From: Limonium bicolor
Taxonomy: Eukaryota; Streptophyta; Magnoliopsida; Caryophyllales; Plumbaginaceae
Assembly: GCA_023374045.1 (NCBI GenBank)
Contig: CM041779.1
Coordinates: 143,898,985-143,962,984 of the forward strand
Reading direction: 5' to 3'
DNA length: 64,000 nt
Made by a program: the position numbers and the translations under genes. Of the stretch, positions 26,103 through 37,116 are shown piece by piece (the stretch's first letter is position 1; each line of letters opens with the position of its first letter). The notes below the pieces were generated by a model that worked only from the letters and a program-made list of their open reading frames with translations, ran no database searches and was not told the origin of the DNA.

Positions 26103-27388
26103 TCCTCTATTTTTGTTTTTATTTCGGTTGTTATTTATTTTAGTTTGTACTCTTTTGTTGTTTTTACCTTTATTTTATTTCATTTTAAAGGGCAAACGGT
26201 GTCGTAAACCGTCCGAATTAACTTGCAGTTGTTTTAATGTTAAACTTCTATTCTATTTTCCTCTAATGATATGTTGTGCAGCCTCTTCTATTTTTCACTC
26301 AACACTTATGCACTCGAGGGGACGTATAGCACGACAAATAAACCTCAACCGGGCACGAACTTACGATTTGCTGGAACATTGGGGAGTACTCTTTTTACAT
26401 TTTGTTATCTCTACATGCTTGCCAATGTTCTACGTTATACTGCATGCTTACTTGGGGTGCGGTTTCCACGCAATGCGGACATTGCTCTTCTCAAGTGTGG
26501 GGGGAAAATTAAGAGTAGAAAAATCAATCTGAATATGCAAGTTGGGTTTAAATATCACACTTGTCTTTATTTGTCTACTTGCATTCGAGAAAATCACTTC
26601 TTCGCACAGATTTAGAAATCAAGGCATGTTGACTACCTCAAGAATCCTTCTGCTTTAGGTTGTTTTTTATCTAATTTTATTCAAAATTAATCTATTTTCA
26701 CTAAAATTTGATGGATTAGTTGATTATGGAAACTGAATTAGTTTAGCTTGGGATTCTTGGAAATGATTTGAAAGTTTGGAATGAAAAGGATATGGCAAGG
26801 TACTCCGCTGATCAAACAAAAATTTTTCCGAACAAAAGCAGGCCTCGTCTATCCGGTTATTAAGTCTTAAGGGTGCCTTAACACCTATCTACCTAAGGTC
26901 TCGAGATCTGGGATAGTTGGCCCAACACCGTTACATGGATAGAGAGAAAAGTCGGGGTTACGGAATAACTCTACAATTCGTAATAATTCGATTGTTTTAT
27001 ATATATCTCTTGAAAAAGAATGTTCTTGCATGCGAAAAATTGATTGCAGTTTAAATTTTGATCATGAGTACGTGGTGTTGAAAGGTATTGCGGAATAAGG
27101 CATTACTTCACACCTCTTGACATCCAAAGGTCAGAGGAAAGGAATAGTGGAAGATCCCAAGTTAATCTACTTCCAGAATTTGTATTCTGACTTCTCCATG
27201 CTTTTAAAATCCTTCTTTTTCACTGATTTTGAAAACCAATATCCAGAAGCAGAATTATTCTTTTGATCGTCGTCATTGCTTGCTTTCTGTCTGCATCTAT
27301 TTAAACCTGAGTTTCAATGCCACAGCCTTGAAGATAGTTTTATTCTCTATTTGCTTGAGGACAAGCAAAAGATAAGTGTGGGGGAATT
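26103..27388 (+). other. 3' spacer of the Athila/Tat-type element
   Basis: No credible gene is visible. Features are a second polypurine-like word AAGTGTGGGGGGAAAA near 26494 and the terminal polypurine tract at the right end. The overlapping short frames around 26250-26600 have no motif that I recognise. Confidence 0.6.
27372..27388 (+). other. Polypurine tract of the Athila/Tat-type element
   Basis: ATAAGTGTGGGGGAATT abuts the 3' LTR start TGATGCACTG, as needed for plus-strand priming. The same core AAGTGTGGGGG also occurs at about 21627 and 26494. Confidence 0.8.
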
Positions 27389-29260
27389 TGATGCACTGAT
27401 TATTGATCTATCTTTTGAGTGCTTTGAACCCTTGTTTTCCATATCTTTTACTTAGATTTATGCATTAACCTTCTTGTTTCCATGTTATTTTGGCTTAGGA
27501 CGTGATTAGGAAGGAGTTAGAGCTTTGTGAACAAAAAGAGGAAAATTTACACATGTCCGGGTATTGGTCCGGATGGGCAGACACGGACATAGAAGCGGAC
27601 AGCTCCAGATCGAATTCGTCTTTAACCCTGTCCTAATACACGGACACATACGCGGACAGCCCCTTTGATCCATGTCCGTATACGGACGCCCATGCGGACA
27701 TGTGCAAAGATCTCACCAGGACAACCCTGTCCGTACGCGGACAGAAACGCGGACAAGTATAGATCTCACCAGGACAAACGTGTCCGTACACGGACAGAAA
27801 CGCGGACAAGTACAAATCTCGTCAGGACACCCATGTCCGTATGCGGACACAAACACGGACAAGACACAACACCGAAAGTAAAATCTGCAAATTGTTCGCC
27901 GAAAGTTTTTCTCCACTAATCTTAATTATGCACTCCCCTAATCCTGCAGCTAATGTCCCGTTTGTCTACACCGAAAGTCTGTCTCCACTAAATTCACCAG
28001 CTAATGTCACACGTCTAACCTTGCTTTTCCTTCCTATTAATACAACACACTTCAAACACACATCTGATCATCGATCATTCCTCTTCCTCCATCCTTCACT
28101 CCATCTATTCTCTGTTCATTTACACAACACCTCTCTCATACTCCATCTTCGTTCATCTACACATATTCAAACACCAACACACACCACTACGACCGCATTT
28201 TCACTCCGGTTTCTCCACAAAATTATCACCCACATTACTTCGCACACACGCCACACAAAAAACTCACGTCCGGATTTGCGTCCGACCTAGACCTACCCGG
28301 ACACCTCACGTCCGGATTTGTGTCCGACCCAAACCCATCCGGACGTCTCACAAACATTTCCAGAAATTCCATTTTCACTTCATTTCCATCAAGTTCACTT
28401 CATTGTCGCCAATTCCAACCTCCAAACCAGCATAGCGCAAGGACGAAGGGCGGAGCAAGCAAGAGGATCTTCGTAACAGATGATTTCTCCTAACTCTCTC
28501 TTATTTATGCTTTCAATTGCTATGTCTAGCTAAGAGGATTTACTCTAGGGGAATGGATGTTGTAATTAGTTAAACTCTGCATTATTTTACTGCTTGATTG
28601 AGACTATTTGGATTGCTCAGGTTAATGCTTTTAAGTGCTTTTAATAAACGTCATGAATTTATTATAAGCCTTCGAATCGTGTTATGATCAGATAAGGTGA
28701 TTAGCATTGACGGTCCTATTAACCTGTTGCCTGTGGTAATTGCAATCGGATAGATTACATTAACAGTTAGGTGCTTTAGTCCGGTCCAAACCGGAGTAGT
28801 AATTCTGTGCGATAAAACCATCTAGATATACCCGTAAATTCTAGATTAGAGCTACGCGTCCTGTCTAGATGAGCTACCTGGAATTAGGACTTAAAACAGA
28901 ATAGATAATTGAGAATTACAAGCCGATCCAAGTCTCTGTTAAAGTAGTAAGACATGCAGAACCTAGCTAGTGAAACAACTCCCTGAACCTAGAGTCCCGT
29001 TCATACTTCATATCTATCGCTTTAATTTATCTGCTATTTATTTTCTCGTATGTTATTAATTCCAAAACCAAAACAACCCCTCTTTCATTACCCATTGCCT
29101 AAGGCTAGACTTATTTTCTTCAAGTCCCGCGGATTGATACCTGGTTGCTTCTTAATTGTTATACTACTGTGACCGGGATTTTTGCAACCCGACGGTCTGT
29201 TGATTTGTTAATTTCTAGGATTATTTCTTGGCTTTTAATATATCAATTCAACCGTTTGCA
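27389..29260 (+). repeat. 3' LTR of the Athila/Tat-type element
   Basis: It is collinear with 13355-15276 with scattered single-base differences. It lacks one 53 bp repeat unit and has TATTAATA where the 5' copy has a TATA box (28035-28042). It ends CCGTTTGCA, followed by the right copy of the ACCCT duplication. Confidence 0.93.
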
Positions 29261-29352
29261 ACCCTCCGTTGGTAGTTTGATTTCCGCTGCTTGAAATTGA
29301 TAATTGAGACAGATTAGAGGATAATGACTGGATTACCGGTAGGGGTGTTACA
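29261..29352 (+). repeat. Remainder of the LARD 3' LTR after the nested insertion
   Basis: ACCCT (29261-29265) is the target duplication. The following 87 bases match 3666-3752 with only a few substitutions, ending GGGGTGTTACA. This closes the outer element; the next five bases (GCAAC) would be its own target duplication, whose partner is outside the window. Confidence 0.9.
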
Positions 29353-29469
29353 GCAACAGAGCTTTCTCCTTCAGTCAAGGTATGAACCAAGCTGATTCGT
29401 ACCTAGAGAATGCATCTCCAGTCAGTTCACATGATTCATTAATAGCTGAGGAAAATCAACAAACCTCAG

Positions 29470-30340
29470 GCCCTCCAAGTTTTCGTTGATGGTAATGTTG
29501 TACCCAATGGCTCATAATAAGGATAGTTTGTCGAGATTGTGAACGGAAAATCTATGCTATAGCAATCATTAGGAGCTTTGAACTCCGGGCCCCACAGATC
29601 ATTGAAGCTAAAGCCGTTCTATTAGGCCTTGAAGCAGCGAGAAACCTAGCTACCCACAACGTTCATCTACTCTCGGACTGTTTACTTAATGTCAATTACC
29701 TAATGGTATTGGATCTGTTAGACCTGATGTTCAAAGTGTTCTAGAGGACGTCTTGTCTGTGGGAAACCTCTTTGACCAAATATTCTAGTTCCATATCGGG
29801 TGATGAGAACTTTGATGACATAATTTAGCTAATGTAGGTAGGTGTAACACCCTATATAGGTAATTGTCCAACAACCTAGCTCTCAAGCCATTTGGGCTTG
29901 AAAACTAGCCTCTTTTAAGCTCTTTATCCTCACTTGGGCTTAAAAGTGGAAGGTCGTGTTGTTGTAGTCAACCCATATGTATACTTATAAACCATTCACA
30001 TTACTACTTATATCACGATGTGGAATGGGGGTATTACATACTTAAAGGAATGTGACATCCTTGTCGCAAGCCTAACATCCAAGTCCCATGAACCTCCTTA
30101 GTAGCTGTCGGGTATCCCATCCGATACGGTTGGGCTTGAAAACTAGCCTCTTTTAAGCCCTTTATCCTTACATGGATTAAAAGTGGAAGAGCTTGTTGTT
30201 GTAGTCAACCCATATATTTACTTATAAACCACTCACATTACTCATATCCCGATGTGGGATGTGGGTATTACAGTAGGCTAGGCACTTACAAAGGGATTTG
30301 GTGTAATGATGTACCAATATGTATCCTTAACTTAATTTCT
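29470..30340 (+). pseudogene. Decayed RNase H-like domain split by a TRIM
   Basis: Read across broken frames, 29477-29842 shows the blocks of a plant RNase H-like domain of the type found in LINE-derived 'reverse transcriptase-like' proteins: V-F-V-D-G-N, I-V-x-R-D, I-I-E-A-K-A-V-L-L-G-L-E-A-A and L-L-S-D-C. The Asp, Glu and Asp of the active site are still readable. Stops and frameshifts occur around 29517 and 29700-29830. The domain end (an A-N-V-G-R-L-G block) is interrupted by the TRIM at 29843 and resumes at 30273. The left part is cut off by the LARD element. It is a relic, not a gene. Confidence 0.7.
29843..30272 (-). mobile_element. TRIM-type mini LTR element, rearranged
   Basis: The ends are TGTAACACCC and GGGTATTACA, flanked by perfect GTAGG duplications (29838-29842 and 30273-30277). 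Two related segments (29870-30037 and 30135-30270) share the words GGGCTTGAAAACTAGCCTC and TTGTTGTAGTCAACCCATAT. Between them is a short internal piece with CGCAAGCCTAACATCC. The start of the second LTR is missing. The same family occurs more completely at 51611-52145, where the primer site shows that the element reads on the minus strand. Confidence 0.8.
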
Positions 30341-30654
30341 TAATGCATCTTATATGATTTCAAAAACAAAAAACACATTCATGCCCTTCACAATAGCTGC
30401 AGAAGCTCAAACTGTTTCATTGCACTTGAAACCACCCTCAAGCTAAATCTTTGATCGATTGAAGTAGAATTGGACTGTAAGACAAATCATTATATACCTA
30501 CATTTCTGGACCCTATGAAGCTTACCATACTTCTAAATGTATCCTTGGTATAGCTTTATCAACTGCTCAAAAGTTATGCTCAGTTAAATGGTCTCATATT
30601 TCTAGGAATGTAAAATTTTTAGCTGTATTTTATGGTGGTATGCTTTGGGCGAAG
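30273..30654. other. Intergenic relic between TRIM and hAT element
   Basis: After the last RNase H residues (to about 30340) there is a stretch that reads in pieces like coding sequence (around 30510-30650) but with no motif I can name. It continues past the hAT element at 31408 for a few dozen bases. No gene is supported. Confidence 0.4.
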
Positions 30655-31399
30655 TAGGGGTGGCAATTCGGGTTTATGGGTCAGGTTGAAGCTCACCCAT
30701 ACCCAACCCAATTAAAATTGTATTGACCCATACCCGACCCAAAAATAATCGGGTTACAAACTTTCAACCCATACCCAACCCATATAAAATCATTGAACCC
30801 AAACCTGACCTGTTTAACCCATTTAAATACAAATACTCTTGTTTTTCTGCAGAATGATCAGTCATCCATAAAAATGTGCACATGACGGTCATTTATTTCG
30901 AATCATTGTGTGCCGTTTTTCCAAATGTTAACATTTTGTTAAATTGGTCAATAATCTTAACTCATAGCCGTTATTTGTGCGGATGAAATAGCGTGAACGG
31001 TGGAGTTTGTGCGACTAATGATTGATATATTATTTAGGTTTTCAACGAAACAGTGAATGGTGGATATAGATGGCCTAAAGAATGTATTTGGATTTACAAA
31101 ATAATTATTTGTGTGGGCCTAAAGAAGTGATAGTATTTTTGTTTGTTATTATACTAATGGTTATAGAATTAATACATATCCAAGTAAAATATTTATTTAT
31201 TTATTTTCAATTAAATTAATTAAACGGGTCGGGTTGAATTCGGGTTAGGATCCTTAACCCATACCCAACTCATATATTTAATAGGTAACCCATACCCGAC
31301 CCAAAAATTAAATGAGTCAATAATCTTAACCTCATACCCGCTATTTACAGGTTGGATTTGGGTCGGGTTATCGGGGTTGGGTGAAAATTGTCACCCCTA
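30655..31399. mobile_element. Non-autonomous hAT-type element, 745 bp
   Basis: The terminal inverted repeat is TAGGGGTGGCAATTCGGG at the left and its near complement ending TGTCACCCCTA at the right. It is flanked by 8 bp duplications GGGCGAAG / GGACGAAG (30647-30654, 31400-31407; one mismatch). Subterminal regions are packed with ACCCATACCCAACCC-type words on one side and GGGTCGGGTT on the other. No transposase frame is present. An 8 bp duplication with a TAGGGGTG end is typical of the hAT superfamily. Confidence 0.88.
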
Positions 31400-31407
31400 G
31401 GACGAAG

Positions 31408-32173
31408 AATTTCCCTAATATATCAAAGCTCAGTGCTATTCATGTACCTCCCCCTTATACCTCATTTAAATGAAAGTTCTCCTTTTCTATTATAGATATA
31501 TATACATCGTCGTTTATTTCATGTGACAAAAAGAAGTACGATGGACAAGAGGGTAAACTTGGGAAAGGAGTTGCTACGTGTTGTATCTGGTGGCTGGTGG
31601 GCTGATATTCTGAGAATTTTTTACATAATTCATGAAATATTATGAGATTATAATTTATCTTCACAAGCTTTAAAAAATGATAGTATTTATCTATGTAAAT
31701 ATGAGGTGAAATGAAATATGTAGGCAAAATTATCTTAATGAAGACCATTGTTATGGTAAATTATTGAAGAATTAAGTACCCCTAACTTTATATTATACAA
31801 CCCCTAAAAAGTTAAATAAATGAAAGACAAAAATAAAACCAAAGATAAACGGCGAACAGCCGTGCAATTCCTCATACATTTTGTATAATTTCTCTTTAAT
31901 TCTTAACTCCAATATGCGATTGTAAGGTTTAAAAACATTGTATGATGTAAACAAAGTTGTTTACATTGTCGAATTACCCCATCAATATAATATTTACCTA
32001 GATCTTTGATTTTATTCCATTTTAATATGTATATGAGTGAACATTGTAATTTTCAATATCTTATCGGCAGCAATGTAATGAGCACGAGTTCACCAAGCAC
32101 CTCATTTTCTAATAAGCGACGATGATCCTCCATTAGCCATCAGCTGGAACCCAACACCCCCATACTATCAGCA
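31408..32173 (+). promoter_or_regulatory. Upstream region of the SDRB-type gene
   Basis: This is about 770 bp of A/T-rich sequence between the hAT element and the first ATG. It presumably holds the promoter and 5' leader, but I cannot point to a convincing TATA box. The 97-codon minus-strand frame at 31455-31748 has no support. Confidence 0.4.
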
Positions 32174-35100
32174 ATGGCCATGGAGTCGCCCTTTAAGAGT
32201 GACATCCTAAAGGGGAAGGTAGCATTATTGACCGGAGGAGCATCTGGAATTGGGTTTGAGATCTCTACTCAGCTGGGCAAACATGGCGCTTCCGTCGCCA
32301 TTATGGGCCGCCGCAAGGCTGTTATAGACGCTGCCGTCTCTGCCCTTCAATCCCTTGGCATTCCCGTAACTAACCACCTTCTCCCTTCCAAGTCATCTTT
32401 TTCTCTTTCTCTTCCCTGAAAACCTAGGTTTTATTTCTCCTGCAATCTGGACTTCACATCGGCTACCAATCCTATAAAGTTCTTGATTGACATATTGGAA
32501 GCAAATCAACTTTGATTATGCGGAGTTCTTCCTTTCTATGTTGTTATTCTTACAGAGATTTGATTCCTAGTATTTTGGGTTTTTATTTGTTTCCCACCCG
32601 TGTACAGTAGCTGAGTTTTTATCGTACAAAGTCTTGACGTATGGTGATATGGTGAAAATAATGAGCTAATGTGTAATTCGATGATAAATGCTTCGTATAG
32701 TTGTATAAATTGGATTCTTTGAATCCTGGACAGGAGCGTGTGGGTATCTGCTGAATGGAGCCAAATTCTGAAACCCGACCTGTCTTTACCGCCAAACTGC
32801 AGTCTTTTAGGTCTTATGGCTGTTTTTACGATGTCTTATGTGTTTACTGTGAGAAAATATAATAACATTAATTAAAATTGTGGAATTTCCTTCAATTTTA
32901 AGTCTGATCAATGGATTTTATGCCCATACCTGATCATGAACTTAAATCCATGACCCTAAACCAAAACCTACCGAACTAATAGTTTATGCAGTTGCTATCT
33001 GTTTATTCTGGTATGCTTCTGGAAGCATGCATGATTGCCATTTAGTGACACAAATTGTGGAAGGTTATATTTTACACATTGTTTTTTCCACGGTTGGGCT
33101 TTACTTAGTTCATGGGTGCTTCATGTTTTACCTTTGCTAGTGATTTCAAGATCTGTTATGATTTTGGAAGTGTTCTTGCTCATCCGAGATTGAGTTCCTC
33201 GTATATAAACTATAGAGCAGATCACTTGTCAAGAGTCATGATGAGTGACTTGTTTTAGGGTTACAAGTATGAACTTTCTCCTCTTTGCCTTTTTGATAAA
33301 AAGAACAGGCCATTGGGATTGATGGAGATGTTCGCAAGCAAGATGATGCAAAGAGGGTAATCGAAACAACTTTTAGGCACTATGGTAGGATTGACATTCT
33401 TGTAAATGCTGCAGCTGGAAATTTTCTGGTGTCTCCAGAAGACTTGTCACCAAATGGGTTTCGGACAGGTAGCATAGAACCTATTTTGAAATCTTTGTGT
33501 ACCACACTAAACCTAGATTAAGTGGATCTTTATTAACTCTCACACTTTGCCATGAAACAAATGCTTACCTTTCTCCTGAAATTTGCATAACAAGCTGAGA
33601 TAGTACTCAATTGCATTTTTTCTCCTGAACTATCTGCTTTCTAATTATCTTAAAAAATTGCATAAAAAAGAATTAATCTAAACAAGTAACGACAGTCATT
33701 TTAAAAGGGTAGACCAGTAAACTATACCTTTTCCTCTTCTTGTGGAGAATAACTGTTAGGGGAAGGAACATGTGATAGCTGATCCACATAATGCATAATG
33801 TATTATGATTCAATGGAACATACTCCAATGCATATTGCTCATATGGATGGTATAATAGCTTTACGTGGAGGCTTCATGCTAGACTTAAGTTTCCTATCAA
33901 CTTTCTCCCGCAGTACTGGATATAGATTCTGTTGGGACATTCACAATGTGCCATGAAGCCCTGAAGTATCTGAAAAAGGGTGGAATGGGGAAGCCATCAA
34001 CGGATGGTGGTGGCTTGATATTAAACATAAGTGCCACCTTGCATTATAGTGCTTCCTGGTATCAAATCCATGTGTCTGCAGCCAAGGTTTGATACTCGTG
34101 TCTCAATTTGTGGTTCCCTTTGATGTGTGTCAATGGGGTATAGTATTCTTTCTCTCTCATTGCATCAACATTTTGCTTTTGCATCTCAGGCAGCCGTTGA
34201 TGCTACTACCCGAAATCTAGCCCTGGAGTGGGGAACTGACTATGATATTAGGGTCAACGGAATTGCTCCTGGTCCCATTAGTGGTACCCCTGGCATGAGT
34301 AAACTTGCCCCTGAAGATATCACCAATAAATCTAGAGAATATATGCCTCTTTTTAAGCTGGGTGAAAAATGGGATATTGCCATGGCTGCTGTCTACCTTG
34401 CTTCAAATGCTGGTTAGTCTCAAGCTTTTTGCTCAATCTATGTATGACTTTACAAATTCATTCTAAACTCTGAATTGTCAAAAAGGGCTATTTATGAGAT
34501 ATAGATCAAAAAGATGGAGATAGCAGATGCCTACAGTGTGTGTCTTGTTGTAACCAAAACTACTCCCTCAAAGAGCCATTCTACTGTGAGGCTAATGTCT
34601 GCTCTGCGACTTTCCAACTTCAATCTACTCCCTCAAAGAGCCATTCTACTGCAAGGCTAATGTCTGCCCTGAGACTCACCAACTTCAATGATTATCCTTT
34701 TTCCCTCCCTGCCATAGTATTTAAAGATCTAGATAACTAACACTATGTGCCACCGAAGCCCTTTTCTTACATAGTTCTATAAAATGGCAAGCACCCTACA
34801 ACAATTGCTAAGGCTCTACACTTACTCATGGCCCTTAGAGAGTATACTGAAATGAGCTGTTGTAATACTTTCACTCATCTTTCCTGGAACTGAGCCTAGA
34901 TGACAAATTCAGTTTCTTCTTACTTTGGCTGAAATTAATGAGCTCTCTCTGTGGGTGTGTATAAGGCTTTTGGTAGTTGCTTTGAGAGACGAGTAAGGAT
35001 GTAGAAAAAGCAATTGGAGATGGAGGCTTCAGATGCTGCTCTGATATGTCCTCTTTAGTTGCTTGTGTTACCGTGTAATATATATTGGGCTATGATATGA

Positions 35101-36033
35101 ATGGAGACTTGAGTTTGTTAAATTCTGGAGAAGTAGAAACTATATTTTGATTTGGTGAATAAATTAATGGAATAAAGAAACTCTTCAATTTTTACGCGTT
35201 GAATATGGCTCTGATATACAACTCTTCAACTTTGTAGTAAAAGAAAAGAATGAAAAATGATGAAAAAGAAAAAAAAAATATACCGAGCACTAGCAGCATA
35301 TATCTTGGCAGAAAAGATTAATAACTCAGAAATTGTGATAAACAAGCTATGGTGGAACTAAGCAACACTGCAGGATGAAAATTTTACTCAACCAACTGTA
35401 CAATTCTTAGGATGCCTTTTCGTTCTACTTGAATTATCTTAGATAAAGATTAACTTGGGACTGCAATAGGCATACCCCAATTTTATATAACATGACAAAA
35501 GCTGTTGAAACTGATCTTTCTACGCTTGTTGTTATGCTAAGATTATATGAGAGCTGTTGATATTCCTTTCTTACCGGACCTATACCCATCTCAGCTTCTT
35601 TCTTTTTTTTTTCTCTTGTTCCTCCATTATGCTAACTAGCAGATTATATGGAGTATCTTATCTTTGATGCATCACATTTAATATTCTTTAGCAAATACGC
35701 TATATAATTTGTACATCTTGGTATATAACAAAATACTTGTTCTTCTAACTTCAGGGGCCAAGCTTCCATGAAGAGATTAACTTGAGAAGATAAAAAAACT
35801 GCAGATTCATTTATTTTTTTTCTTAAAATAATCACTAATAGTAGACAGAATCCTGCTGACTTTGTTCTTGTGACGTAGGCAATTTCATAAATGGGATGAC
35901 AGTTGCTGTGGATGGAGGTCTCTGGCTGAGCAAGCCACGGCATATACCAAAAGAAGCGGTTAAGCAACTTTCTAGAGCAGTCGAGAAAAGATCAAGACAA
36001 GCAGCAGTTGGACTCCCAAAGAGTAAGCTCTGA
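32174..36033 (+). CDS. SDRB: Peroxisomal 2,4-dienoyl-CoA reductase (SDRB type)
   Basis: Five exons join in frame: 32174-32365, 33309-33468, 33914-34086, 34190-34412 and 35879-36033, giving 300 codons (298 from the second Met at 32180, which fits the family better). All introns are GT-AG. It is a short-chain dehydrogenase: the NADP(H) motif TGGASGIG at residues 20-27, N-A-A-A-G at about 98, and an N-terminal G-R-R. The catalytic YxxxK is replaced by V-S-A-A-K at the exon 3/4 junction, as in 2,4-dienoyl-CoA reductases, which lack the classical Tyr. The C-terminus is Ser-Lys-Leu, a canonical peroxisomal targeting signal. The family reduces 2,4-dienoyl-CoA intermediates so that unsaturated fatty acids can pass through peroxisomal beta-oxidation. 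No stops or frameshifts. It is convergent with the CLE-like gene. Confidence 0.9.
34561..34690 (+). repeat. 65 bp tandem duplication in intron 4
   Basis: Two head-to-tail copies (34561-34625 and 34626-34690), starting TACTCCCTCAAAGAGCC, lie in the fourth intron of the SDRB-type gene. They differ at several positions. No role is evident. Confidence 0.85.
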
Positions 36034-36416
36034 TGTTTAATAAAAAAAATAGTGCCTCTGGTATGCTCTTTGTGAAGCGGTCTTGCGTCATTTATTACTG
36101 TAATTTAAAAGAAAGAGAGAGCACCCTTCTAGTAACAGGGAAAGAAGTCCTTGTTTTATAGCATGTATGATCAGTGTCTGATTCAGACTGATAATTGCGT
36201 AATATGTGAAAAGTTAAACAAATACTTGGCAGAAGAAGATGCGATCTCTCATCCCTGAGATGATGGATGCTTTGAAATATATTTAGTTATAACTTTTTTC
36301 AGCTACATGAAATGCTTATTCTGAACTGAGTAGTGATAAAACAGACCCAAACAAACTAGTAATTGTGATCATAAAATTGTTGGTGAAGTATGGCCATTTA
36401 AGCTCCCTCTCTCCTC
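36034..36416. other. Convergent intergenic region
   Basis: The 3' flanks of the SDRB-type gene (+) and the CLE-like gene (-) meet here. I see no further gene; both polyadenylation regions must fall within about 380 bp. Confidence 0.5.
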
Positions 36417-37116
36417 TCAATGAGCAAATGAAGGTATTGGTGGCTCTTCAGGGTTGGGGCCAGATGGTGGGATAGCACGCAGCACCTGCTTCTTCTGAGC
36501 TTTCCCACGGGTGAATAGAGTTGATTGTGAGCCTGGTGGCTGTCTCCGGTTCGGGCCGGATGGATCATCATGCACTGGTTGTACCTTCAGTTTGTGATAG
36601 AAAAGTGCTGGTGGTAGGCCTGGTGTCTGTCTATGGTTGGGGCCAGACTGAACATCATACCCCTGCTGAGATTCCTGCACACCTTCATGAGCAAAGAGAG
36701 GAAACGGTGGACCTGATGGCGCTGGTGGCTTTCTTTGATTGTGGCCGAAAGGAACATCATGCGTTAGTTGAGCTTTCTGCACCGATTCATCATGAGCAAA
36801 AAGATCTGATTGCCGACCCGGTGGCTGTCTTAGGTTGGGGTCGGATGGAACATCATGTGGCAAATTTTCCCTCAGTTGCCGCCATCCATTAGAAAAGGAG
36901 GCTGGTTGCTGGTTTCGGTTTGGGCCGTATGGAACATCATGCGCAGGTTGGGCCTTGTGTTCCAACTCCAGCAATGCTCTCCTTGGCGTGTAGCTTCTTG
37001 GAACTTCAATTTGGTCATCGTAGCCTGAAGAGTAGTGCGGTTGTAAGAGAATCACCAAGGACAAGTAGAGTGGAAGAGAGAGCGATCAAGTTGGCGTTCT
37101 TTACAAGAACCATCAT
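36417..37116 (-). CDS. Secreted-peptide precursor with six CLE-like motifs
   Basis: The frame 37064-36417 encodes 215 residues with six copies of a motif close to the CLE peptide core (H-x-V-P-S-G-P-N-P): HDVPYGPNRNQQP (residues 42-54), HDVPSDPNLRQPP (70-82), HDVPFGHNQRKPP (102-114), YDVQSGPNHRQTPG (136-149), HDDPSGPNRRQPPG (165-178) and RAIPPSGPNPEEPP (196-209), spaced 28-34 residues. Linkers are similar to each other (L-F-A-H, V-Q-K-x-Q). This frame has no ATG; the ATG pair at 37116-37111 opens a signal-peptide-like segment (VLVKNANLIALSSTLL) in the next frame. One extra base at about 37062 would join the two. CLE peptides are secreted, proline-hydroxylated ligands of leucine-rich-repeat receptor kinases. 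The usual final His/Asn is missing, so the exact family is uncertain. Confidence 0.6.

Larger units (their letters stand above)
13355..29260 (+). mobile_element. Athila/Tat-type Ty3-gypsy retrotransposon, 15.9 kb, decayed
   Basis: This is a complete LTR element with TG...CA ends and a 5 bp target duplication ACCCT (13350-13354 and 29261-29265). Order: 5' LTR 13355-15276, tRNA-Asp primer site, gag-pol frame 15624-21357, spacer with a nested solo LTR, extra ORF 24822-26102, spacer, polypurine tract, 3' LTR 27389-29260. Without the nested LTR and its duplicated 5 bp it is about 13.9 kb. The tRNA-Asp primer, absence of a chromodomain, large size and an additional ORF 3' of pol point to the non-chromovirus Athila/Tat branch. 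It is dead in cis, with one frameshift and four in-frame stops. Confidence 0.92.
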
